A DNA stretch of 64,000 bases. Origin: Isoetes taiwanensis (taxonomy: Eukaryota > Streptophyta > Lycopodiopsida > Isoetales > Isoetaceae). Made by a program: the position numbers and the translations under genes. Positions 36,400-47,028 of this stretch are shown piece after piece. The stretch covers positions 13,493,255-13,557,254 of the forward strand of contig JAJEKV010000011.1 of assembly GCA_021234155.1 (NCBI GenBank), in the 5' to 3' direction. The notes beneath the pieces are model-generated. The model worked only from the letters and a program-made list of their open reading frames with translations, made no database searches and had not been told where the DNA came from. Within the stretch, counting starts at the first letter, position 1, and every line of letters begins with the position of its first letter.

Positions 36400-37210
36400 A
36401 CCTCCGAGAAAACGAATGTTTCGAAAGAGAGAAAGGGAAATTTCGGGGTGATTCCTTCGGATGGGCGCAGTTCATGCAAGGGCTTGACGTGGAGGACGAT
36501 GATACACGGAGCCGGCTTCAATCATGACAAATGTCAGGGTACCGTGTACGGTGATAATTATGAGTCGCCAGAATTCAAAATATCCGTAGGACATAATTAA
36601 AATAGCCAAAATATCCACGACAAAATCGAAAGGTCGTGGATCGCCGCCCATTTGCAAATGATTCCGCCGAATGGAAAATCAAAAAAACTGATTCCGCCCC
36701 CGAATCTTCATGTCGTGATTCCACCCGAGTTGAATATCACGCAATGTGATTCCATCTAGCGTAATCGCTGCTCACGTGATTCCTTCGCTGGAATCGCAAT
36801 TTGGTGATTCCGCGTTGCATCCTACTACGGTTGATTCCGCCGACCGGGAATCAAAAACCGTGATTCCTTCTCCAGGAATCTCTATGTGGTGATTCCGCCA
36901 CGTTGGATAACACAGAATGTGATTCCATCTGGCAGGATCGCGTCATAGTGATTCCTTCTAGTGGAATCTGGATTTGGTTATTCCGCGGCGTGGTATCCTA
37001 AGGTCGTGATTCCTTCTAGTGGAATACAAGAGTTGTGATTCTATCCGAAGGTTTCTACCCGTGGTGATTCCGCCAGAAGGTTTCAGAATCGACGGGCCGA
37101 TATAGACCCGACCGACCGACGGGTGGGATGCGTCCGATGTTTGCGCACGTGGCGTTGTCGATTACGTACGGTTACGGGGTCGCCAGAACGGACCCCGTTT
37201 CGCCGGGCTC
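36400..37210. repeat. Palindromic site array A4 (right end)
   Basis: About 18-20 units at roughly 35-40 bp spacing, for example GTGATTCCTTCTAGTGGAAT, GTGATTCCATCTGGCAGGAT and GTGATTCCGCC. The left half GTGATTCC is the conserved half, the mirror image of array A1, so the arrays extend the terminal inverted repeats to roughly 0.9 kb. The Ulp1 gene starts at its inner edge. Confidence 0.92.
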
Positions 37211-37275
37211 GTGATTCTGCGTCAAGGAATATCTTGCGATGGAATCACAATAACCGGGGTAAAAATATTTCGACG
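37211..37275 (-). repeat. Right terminal inverted repeat of the Mutator-like element
   Basis: Complement of 26109-26174, beginning GTGATTCTGCGTCAAGGAAT and ending GGGGTAAAAATATTT plus CGACG. It is followed by the 10 bp target duplication CTTCTTATTC at 37276-37285. Confidence 0.88.
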
Positions 37276-37285
37276 CTTCTTATTC

Positions 37286-39818
37286 CATACAGAGCTGCTG
37301 ATCGCCCACTTCAATCCGTCTTGAATTTAGAGCTCCCGGAACTTTTTTTCTGATGCCAAATGTAATTTTTTTTAGGTTTTTTTTTGCCTGAAATATTTAT
37401 TTTTGGATTTTTTTTTTGCCTGAAAACTTCTTTTTATTTTTTTTTTGCTATTAATCATATATATATAGGAAGATATAATAGTCCTCGTCCTCATACGCCA
37501 TTATTCCCTACCTTTCCGTGAATCATACCTCGATTCAAACAGCAATAGCCATAAAATGTCGGTTCAACATTATATACCTTCACCACCATTGCCGAAACCT
37601 ACACTTCTAGAGTGATCTCCCTTTCATAAGCTGCGCACTTATAATCCAGTTTCCACATTAGTATACTACCTCTCTAACGTAGTCTATGGCAGATAATCAT
37701 ATACCACTTCTCCCTCACTTGTATGGTGCTATATCTAGTATCCTTCTACATTGAATAGCCATATTTATGCCATAAATCAATGCTCGTAATTATTAAGTCC
37801 AGTGATTCAATGGGACAACAAACATCGTCATACCAATTTTCTCGACTATCGATCCAAAATAAGGATACCCACCATCAACTGACAATAATATTGGACAGTA
37901 CATAAATAGGCCGCAATGAAATTTATTATTACAAAGGTAAATTTGCATGGACTTACTTTGTCACTCAGACTTGTATTCAGGATTTTGATTCTAAAAAGAG
38001 ATGGGATGTGTTGTTAGAAGGTGATGGATACAAGAAGGTGATGGATACAACAATCTCCTCTCTTCTAAATCAGCATTGAAGAAAATTGGCAGGTCCTCAC
38101 ATCTCCGTGTAAAAATTATTACCTAATGTAGTAAACCTTGTTTTTTCCAGGTCTAAATAGAACCCAGCATACTAACTACACACAATACCTCATATCAAAT
38201 TTAAGCTTTGACGGCACCGTCTAGCAAGTTTACCATCAAACACCTATAAAAGCTCTGCTTAACCATCTGCACTCCTTGACACGCAAACAACGCCGGTGCA
38301 ATACCATACTATCCCTCCACTTATACTAACATTCATACTAATAGGAAAAGCACCTTAATCCATTAAGAAACTATATGAAACTATACCTATGAACTCTTGA
38401 GCAACAGCATGGAGCTAAATCAACAAGACTTTTAATCATTTTCTGAGCATCTACATCAGACTTAATCATAAAATAAAGAAAAACCTTCTGTGAGATGCAT
38501 TTTGAGTTGTTCCACACTTCGGTTCCATGCCCCAAAGTCGTTCTTCCAAACTCGTTTTTGCCATAGTACCAGATGGGAGGGATTCAGTCAGATGAGAGGG
38601 ATGGACAACGATCACCAGTTAAGCTAACCTACTCGATCAATCTCATCTATTCTAACCTACTCGATGCAAAATCACATGCAAGCACTCGGCATCCCAGGTC
38701 AGCCTGTTGGAATGCAAGATTGGGGCTTCAGTCTGCCTTGCCAGTTAGCCGATTCAAACAACCACGATCCAGAACACATGTGACCGCCAATTTATATGGA
38801 ACAATAGGTTTGGAGCAGTTACCGACGTATCCTAGTCATATTCTAACATATACCTAGAATATGCCAAAAACCCACATAAGCGAAGGTTTGCCCCCTAGGG
38901 GCGACCCAAAAAGAGTTGGTCGAATCATTATTAACATTAAATAATTGCTTTTTCCTACCCCCCACCATGTTGACATCAACTCCATGTCAACAGGGAAGGG
39001 ATCATGTCAATGGTCAATTACAAAATATCGATTTCCTTTTCCACACAATGCAAAATAGTTTTACATAGTCGAACTTTGAAAGGCTTTGCTTTTCCTTGGT
39101 CGAATTTTGAAGGCTTTGATTCTTTGCCTTTTGGGACGTTTTTCTTGTAGCAAAGCATGAAATAAGCATAATATTATGGTAGCACTGCTAATGGTTTCAT
39201 CCAATTCGAGCTTTGTTTCTCAAACGGACCATGTGTCCCTTAAATGGAGAAGAAAACATGTCTCTTTGAGCAAGTTTTGAAGTGTACAACTCTGATGATT
39301 ACATAGAAGATGATTCCAGTTGACGGTATCTGTTTATTCTGGGCCCTGCTATGGTTTAATAGGAACTACTATATAATGGGTGCCAAAGTAACAGGAAAGA
39401 AAATATTCATTTAAATTCCAATCTACATACACATCAAGATATGATATATTGTCCACCATATACCCAATATGCTAAGCGCTGTTCACATTGGTATTCGATG
39501 TCCAGAAAACAAAGTCTTCTCTCCTGTTATAATTTAGGAAGTGGGGAAACCAATTTGGTCTCCAAACTGAGAGTCCACATCCCGTCCTTAGAGACATCTC
39601 TTTTTAATCTTATTTTCCAAGGTATTATATAATACTATATAATAAATAGTTAATAATAATAGCATGTAGCATATACTGGCTATTTTAACTCCTATGCTAG
39701 CTTCTTGTAGCACATTTCACAGAGCTTAACCACGCCTTTCTTCGTTAATGACTAGCATTGGGAGGTAATGGACTAAGTTTTTGTACAACGTATCATCCTC
39801 CACCATTGGCTCGTTTGG
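37286..39818. other. Intergenic stretch downstream of PUS10
   Basis: No gene. Positions 37340-37450 are T-rich with two GCCTGAAA words in near-tandem order. A third copy of the dispersed repeat lies at 38830-38915. The rest is AT-rich DNA, presumably including the 3' region of PUS10, without clear motifs. Confidence 0.5.
38830..38915. repeat. Dispersed ~90 bp repeat, copy 3
   Basis: Shares CATATTCTAACATATACCT, AGAATATGCC, AAACCCACATAAGCG and GGTTTGCCCCCTAGGGGC, then GACCCAAAA with copies 1 and 2. Confidence 0.55.
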
Positions 39819-42800
39819 TCAAAAGAAGTCCATTTTCACATCGCTCACGTCGAGTTGCAATATATGTGCTTCACAATCTAGGATAGAACCAAGGCTAGAA
39901 ATATGGTAATGCCTGAGATCAGCACTTAATTATCAAATTTTCTATAGAAGGAAACAACAAGTCTTACTTGGGAAAAGTACGGCCTAGGTCCCCATGAACA
40001 AACTCTTTTATATATGTACCTGCCTGCAGAATATACAAACCAATGACAATCAAAGAAGTGACATCAGGGGGCTCATATATCTACCTGGGTGCATAGATGA
40101 AGAAGAAAGTAGTTCTCGGACCCCTGAATGCGTTCACATCTCATCCTGAAGATTACAATTGAACCTTTAGCATGATCGTGATGAACAATTGCATGAAGTA
40201 ATATACAAGAAGAAAGGAACCTAACCAGTGAATCTTCTTGGGTCGAATAAGAGGACTGCGACGATGAAGTACCCTTACAGGGGTCTTTTGTTGAATTTCC
40301 TGTTTGAATTTCAATATGCACTCACTCAGTAAGAAAAGGGAATGTGTCATACTTTGTTTTATTCAGGTTTACAGGCTTCTACTCATCTACAAAATAAAAG
40401 CTCAGTCATAGAAGATGGCTTTTCCTTCCTCTGTGGCGTGTTACACCTGGTAGCCACATGAAAGCATACTGCAGTGCTAGCCACATTCTAAACCTATCAA
40501 CCTTGATGAATATTGACAACAAGTGCTCTCATCTCTGCTTAGCTTTCCCATTTTCTGCACCAAATTGGCTATATGTCACTTTGAACAAGTATTTGAGAGG
40601 AGTTCCTCTCTAACTCTGCTGAAAAAGCTTTATGCCCCCAAGCAGCCCTCTCTCTGGTGCTTTATCCAAGACAGAGAGGTAGCAGCCCACAGGGAGGATT
40701 CAAGGAGGAGAAGGATAACGAACATATCTAATTGTGATCTCATACAGCAAGTTTGAGTCATTGGACCAAATTGCACATTCTTCTAATTCAAATTTTAACT
40801 TTATGGATAGGGTAGGTAAGGAAAGAAATATCAAATAATAAGGACTAAAAGCAACAACATAAATGCTCACCAACTCATTTAAACTTGACAACCTAGTAAA
40901 ATCTGCATCAGACACGGGTCGTGATAACCAGACAACAGCAGTATATTCTTTCTGCAACACGCACATCAAAAGAATGAGAAATAACATCACCTGGAATCCA
41001 ACAACTATTAACACTTTAACTTTACCTGCTTCTCGGCCTCACCTTCTCTCATCAAGGCATACGCATCACTGCCAATCTGACGTAGCCCCCTTGCTTTCAC
41101 CTGTCCCATCCTATGACAACATGAGTACATCCACCAATAATTCTCCATTGAACTAACCAAAATTCTAGCCACTTACCCAGCCTGGTTTACTACTATTTAT
41201 TATTCTTTCGAGTTCCAAGAGATCATTTTTCTCTGGAATGGTACGTGCATTAAGAATTTCTATTATAAACGGCCTGCCATTTCCCAGCATCCGAACCTGT
41301 AAAGCACATGCTTCCAGTCACACAACAGAAACGCAAGAAGTGCAAAATGGTAGATTTTAAATCTTACATCTATATCTTCTCTACCAGCGGCATGAAATTT
41401 GTAGCTGTCACCTTTGCATAGTGGGAAGATAGCATCCCCTAATATTTCCTGTAATGATGACCAAAAAGCAATATCTTTAACAATTGTGTTTCCATGCCCG
41501 AAACCAAACTCAATATTCAGCTATCCAAAAGAAAAGTTACCTGCACAGAACTATCCCCCATGCGTTCATCATCAACTAACCAGCGGCTCTGGCTAATATT
41601 CCGAGAATACTGCCGGAAAAGAAAAAAGAAGACATAGAAATAAAATTTATATTCTAGTCATGAAATTTCCCACAAAGTGTAACATGAGATAAACCAGCCA
41701 AGAAGATAGAAAGCAATTTTTTACATCATCTACATTGGCCGCATCCCTTAGGACATATGAGAACATAATGCCATTTGACAGACCAACCCATGTCCAAGGG
41801 CTTGGTCCGAAACAAGACATATTGAATACATAATGCAGCTGGGGTTCAGCGTTACAATTTTAATATCAACTCATTTCTTTAGTTAACGCAGTTTCTTAAT
41901 ACAATTATTATTATTCATAGGTAATCATATGCATACTTAACAATCTAAACTGGTAAATGTGTGCCTTAATGAGTGTTATAAAATATGGTGGCATAGTACA
42001 CCATTCTCTGGAATTTAAAGCCTTTAGCTTTCCAGCCAATCTGATATTTTTTTATCCAATTGCTTGCCAAGATGGCCATAAAATGAGCACTTTTATAGAA
42101 ATATAGAGAGGAAAAAGAATCTACCCAATGCGGAATGTTTGTTGACGTTGAATGAGAACAAATTTAGCGTATTAAAAAGAAATTCTTCAATTTTACGACT
42201 GGGAGGTAGCATACTTTGTAACTATGTAATTCTTGGTTTGCAGTTAATGTAGTACTACATTAACTGCAAACCAAGCTTGAGCTTCCTTAGGCCCTATTGC
42301 AATTTCCATCTCAAGATTCTTTAACCCTCAAGACAAGCATTAATTTAACTTCATGCCATTCCTAAGTGACTTATGAGCACTAAAGGAAAAGCTTCCATTC
42401 TTGGATTCGTCTAATTAGGACAGCTGTTCTCTGATCTAGGTTCCAAGATAAGCTGGAAAAGGCAGAATCAAGTGAACAAATTGACTAAGAACAGAACTGG
42501 CTAAAGCTGGTGCAAGTACAAACATCCACAAGAAGATGCTAAAAAGATTGTTAACATGGCTTTTGCCACATATTGGCTGATTCAAAAGGACTCGAGTATC
42601 TGGCTCCTTTCGGAAACTACAAGAACAGCCTGATTGCTAATTTTTTGGAAAGATTTGTAACTTCTCATAGATTCTGCGTGAAAACTGCTGAACTACAAGA
42701 ACTTTTTTGTTGTTAGAGTTAGGCCTATCTTTTTTTGATGCAGAACGTTGACTGTTTGACTTTATTGTCCAAATCAATTTTAAATAAACTATGGAACATG

Positions 42801-45800
42801 GTAAGATTCTTTGATGTTTATTTGGGGTTGTTTGATTTAGAGTTTGTCTTAAAATCAAGTTGGCAGGCTGAGCATAAGAAAATATATAGGCCACAGAATT
42901 GAGAAAGATGACACAGTTAAAGCACTTGCCCATGCAGCTTCCAGAAGACAGCTTAGAGCACATAAAACTTTCATAAGCAAGCTAGAGAGTCTTAAGACGG
43001 ATTTCCTTGAAGCAGGAAAGTTGTGATTTATTGGCTGAGAATGGTTTATCCATCACATAGCCACTGGTGTCCTAGTTCAAAGGCACAAAAAGATCTGAAC
43101 CTTAACAAAGTTGAGAAGCTTCAACTCCTTTTGCTGCTCATCAGACAAAACGTAGGGCTACAAAATCAGATTGGAAGGACAGTATGCTCAAAAACTGGTG
43201 GATTGGTGTGGTTTTCGTACCTGTTGATATTTTCCAATACATGAAGTGTATTTCAGGAAGGCCGGTAGTTTGGAGTGGGTAGAGCACTTGGCAAGCAGGA
43301 AGTCCTATGGTCAAGACCCAGCTGATCCCATCCTCAGTTCTGACAAGAAAGCAAAGCTAAGGTGCAAGTGCACCGGAACAGATATGGATGGAAAGGGCTT
43401 TGGTAGTGCACCCATGAAGGAGTGTTCGCAATATAGCTACACCCATCGAGAATACAAGCCAAAGAAAGGTGCATGTCAACTTTTACTCGCTATGTTTCAT
43501 GGCTTTTATGATATCCTATGATACGTGGCAACATCAGGAGCCAGACTTTTAATATTGATATACCAGTCATCTAAAAGGCAGCCATAATTTAGTACAAACT
43601 TTTCTACGTAAAGCCGATATATTTATCTATCCACCCCACCATCCTTCTATTGAGTGTCAAACATTTTAATGATACTATTAGAAAACATTAGGACCCCATT
43701 ATTTGCCTAATGGACATTGATATGGCATCACAGATCCCACTATTGACTGCTGGTACTTAAATGGGATGTAGAAAATTTGGACTGTCTAAAGCAGCAGTGA
43801 CTTGAAAAACAACTCTCAGAACAAGCGTTGCATCTCAGAACTAGGTTATGTTCGTTTATTGTATGGTAAATGACCTGCTTACCTTCTAGTATATTAGCAA
43901 GTTTCTAACAACCATTGAAATTATGGTTATTCAATGACTGCATAGCACTATCTTTCCTTGCAAAATGTAAAATGAGGCAAGAGAAAGATAAAGCTAGAAA
44001 GAAATCGAACCTTGACATATCTACCACCAATATATATGGGAGTTCTGTAGCACATTACACCTAGTTCACATCCAACGTGTACCTAGACAATACCGAACAT
44101 AAGTAACATCAACTCAACATGCTTATGTGCTTAACAGAGGACATCTTCCAATAAGATCACCTTAGATGGCGGGGAAGGAATATGACGCAGAAATGTTCCA
44201 GGTGACATTGATCCTAATGTCCTTTGAACAAATGCTAAAGATTCTCCATTGTCTGGCATACTGCGAGATGCCATAACAGCAGCCAGTCCAGATGGTTCAT
44301 TAGAGTTATTTCGTTCTGCACCACCAAATTTCAACAATCAGAAGAAAAAAGGGCAAAAGGAGATGCAATTTGAAGTTAAAGAGGGTGGGGCTCCCTATCA
44401 GATTCCAACTTGGCAACTAATGATCCTTTAAAAGTACACTTTTAGTAGCTGCAGCCTTAAGCATAAAGCTATCAACGAATGAAATGAAAGACAATGAGAA
44501 AGAATACAGATGTTATCATCAACTCATGATGCGCATGGACTAATTTCAAGTGTATCAAGTTCTTGTATAGCCTGTTCATATCTTTGTGCTTTTGGCATGG
44601 GCTCTTGTAGAAGCTTTAGAATCCTATGAAGTATAATGTCCACTATGTATTTAAGCATTAACGTTACCAGTAAAATATCTTTTCACCTTTGCGCCTGCGC
44701 TTTATGTCAGGACCAGCAAAGGATGAAAGAAACTCCACTTCTAAAGCAGAAGTAGAATGGTGATATATCAAGGCAATACGAAACAATGCATTTGCATCAT
44801 ACTTTGACCCCTGCAAGCACAACATAAAAGAGAAAGAACAAAGATGCAACGCAAGTTAATACTTTCACACTATTTTCACTCATAAACTGCACAAACAGAG
44901 GGTTAACTCACCAGCAGTTTCTCAAGGGGTTCAATTAGCAGCCACTTCACAACCTCTTTCAGTGTAACAAAGTTTTCTCCATCTTTTCCAAGGCTTCCAT
45001 TTTCATAATTACTATGTCGTTGCTTCAAATAGTACCTATATCACATTGGTAGCAGAAGGTAATCAGACAACAATGAAGCAATAATGAAGAACAGACAACA
45101 AACTATTGCATAGGACATCAATTTAAGAAACATCTTTTAGAGAATGGTTTTATATACAAAGTGAATCTTTTGTTTAGGATGACTACTGGGTGCTCCTCAC
45201 ATGTGCATATCATCAAAGGCATTAACATCTCTGGCAGTCGCGAGGGGAGGATCCCAAAGGATCTCTGTATTTAGTGATTCTAACTAGATTATGAATGATG
45301 TTTGCCTGCTTGGCAGTCCTTATCAAAGTTTACTTCTTTCATGTTCTCAAATGTAATGAAAGACTACGAAATGTAAAACTTGGTCATTCGTCGAAATTGT
45401 TGACCCCTAGGCTTTCTTCATTACCATCATGTAATCTGATAAAGTTCGTATGATATTGTGGGATAAAAAAAGCTTACCAAAATGCACGGTCTCGAATTAA
45501 TGTTGAAGGAGGCAGTGAAACCTCCAAACAAAAGCTACTAAATTTATACTCTTGTTGACTTAGTGTGTTCATAATCTGTGCAACTGGTTGATATTCTCTC
45601 TGATTTCCATTCTTTATGATTGCATCAACTTGGCTCTCTGGAGCAGCTTTGAACATGTGTAAAATTCCAAGGCAGGCACTGCAATAACCCGTCCTCCCAT
45701 CACTATCTGTAGGCTCATCATACCCATGGAGACTGCCGACTCCTTCATATGGGCTGTTCCCTTTAAGAAGCTTTATATAATAGTCCTCCCCAAGTGATTT

Positions 45801-46217
45801 AACAAAATCGGATCTGAGTTCACTCAAAATTTGAAGTGGACTGGGGATGTTACTTGAATAAACAAAGCTACGAATGTTTGAGAAACGTAATATACAGATA
45901 GAGCAAACCTGTGAAATTCCCCAGACGTGATCAGCATGTTGAGTGAGTAAAACAAAGTAAAAAACTCAAATTGACTAGTACTTATCGTTGATAATGTGAT
46001 ATGCCAATTCCTTTCAGTTACTAAAATATGCAGCTGCTAAATGTAAAAGCAGCTGCTCTTTGACCATTAGATTCAGAACTGGTGTTTTGGGTGCTATGCT
46101 AGATTTCGAATTTGACATTAGTTTCATGCAGTATTTGGGACTGACCCCTTGTGCTACAAGGTCAACGAGGAGAGCCGGCGGTAACGACAGAAGCAGTTCC
46201 CTAAATGAAGCATCCAT
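39819..46217 (-). CDS. PUS10: tRNA pseudouridine synthase Pus10, 15 exons, 556 aa, intact
   Basis: Pus10 makes pseudouridine 54 (and 55 in archaea) in the tRNA T-loop. Exons by eye: 46146-46217, 45478-45908, 44912-45035, 44687-44810, 44161-44315, 44011-44082, 41541-41609, 41368-41448, 41177-41296, 41026-41100, 40871-40951, 40226-40299, 40085-40145, 39968-40023, 39819-39894. All introns are GT..AG, phases agree, and the 1,671 nt add up to 556 codons plus TGA. The N-terminal zinc/THUMP part has CSIC (Cys26/29) and CSAC (Cys100/103). The catalytic domain has CYRTPIYIGGRYVK, YSRNISQSRWLVDDERMG, then GREDIDVRMLGNGRPF (catalytic Asp near 374), MREGEAEKQ, KTPVRVLHRRSPL and GTYIKEFVHGDLGRTF. Length and order match eukaryotic Pus10 (human 529). 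This is the only intact host gene seen. Confidence 0.95.
42232..42275. repeat. Perfect 44 bp palindrome in a PUS10 intron
   Basis: Two 22 bp arms, starting CTTGGTTTGCAGTTAATG, meet with no loop at 42253/42254 and match at every position. It lies in the 2.4 kb sixth intron of PUS10. It could extrude as a cruciform or be the remnant of a tiny inverted-repeat element. Confidence 0.97.
43255..43335 (+). repeat. tRNA-related SINE head (possible)
   Basis: The sequence TAGTTTGGAGTGGGTAGAGC resembles a tRNA/SINE box A region, and GGTCAAGACCC 35 bp further resembles box B (GGTTCRANNCC). The flanks do not form an acceptor stem, so a working tRNA is unlikely. It sits in PUS10 intron 6, antisense to the gene. 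Confidence 0.45.
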
Positions 46218-46821
46218 CGTCTTCCCTGTACTCCCTTAAACCCTGAGCAGTTGAAGGCCTACCCTATGCTCATATACGCCCTGTATAGTTTATTTAGTCA
46301 CCTTAACCTAGTGCCGATGAATAGCCTAAAAAAAGGGCATTTTTACAATGGATTTTGGTTGAGATTGCATATATGTCAGTAGTAGTTTATGTACTAGGTA
46401 ATCTATGGGGTTGTTGGTTTTACGCCAGAGTGACTTAGACATCAAGGTGCTGCTGTCCATTCTTCATTCAAGAAATGCTTATCTTATTCTCATCCTCATC
46501 TAAGAACTGCATTCTCATCCATTCTTCATCTGAGAAATGCGTTCTCATCCATTCTTCATCCAAGAAATGCATTGATCTTATGCATATTTCTCTTTTTGCT
46601 TGCTCTTTGTGTACATTCTTTCTATTCTTGCTCTGTTTTCTCTTTTTGGTCGGTTTATGTTGTGTTTATGGCTTTTCTATAGATAATGGAACAACATCTA
46701 TATGGCAGCTTCATTTTCTGTAATTTGGATAATAATCATTAGGTACATTAGCAAAATGATTACTTACAAGGTTTTTAGTGGCTTAAATGACTTAAATGCA
46801 AGTTCTGGACAGGGATGGGAG
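46218..46821. other. PUS10 upstream region with short tandem repeat
   Basis: This ~600 bp stretch should hold the PUS10 promoter (gene runs leftward). At about 46456-46575 four units of ~33-36 bp share CCATTCTTCAT and AAGAAATGC/AGAACTGC. A T-rich stretch with TTCTTTCTATTCTTGC follows. No other motif was recognised. Confidence 0.55.
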
Positions 46822-47028
46822 AACAATCACAGCCATCTAGATTGGGCGGTCAGGGTTCTGACGGCGAAACTTTGATCGGCGATATCTCTCTTATCTGGTG
46901 TCAGATTTCGGCGTGCTTGGGCTCGTTGGAAAACTTGCTCCGAGCTCTTTCCGGAGGTGTATAGCATCAGCTGTTTTGCATGTGGCTTGTGGCTGCAAAC
47001 AGCTGATTTCCGGACTGGTTCGGATGTC

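Larger units (their letters stand above)
26109..37275. mobile_element. 11.2 kb Mutator-like element with SWIM transposase, Ulp1 gene and palindrome arrays
   Basis: The ends are inverted repeats of about 65 bp (26109-26174 and 37211-37275). They share AAATATTTTTACCCCGG, TTATTGTGATTCC and GCAGAATCAC in inverted order. They are bordered by a perfect 10 bp direct repeat CTTCTTATTC at 26099-26108 and 37276-37285, within the 9-11 bp range typical of Mutator. Inside are a MULE-type transposase gene (+), a C2H2/Ulp1-type gene (-), two inverted copies of an unknown small gene, four arrays of near-palindromic sites and two AT-rich tandem arrays. Plant Kaonashi-type MULEs also carry Ulp1-like genes. The palindrome arrays and the duplicated small gene are not part of any element I know. 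Stops and frameshifts in all genes suggest it can move only with help. Confidence 0.9.

Noticed and set aside
43246-43521. 91-codon frame inside PUS10 intron 6
   Set aside because: It overlaps a SINE-like segment, lies antisense in an intron and shows no known domain.
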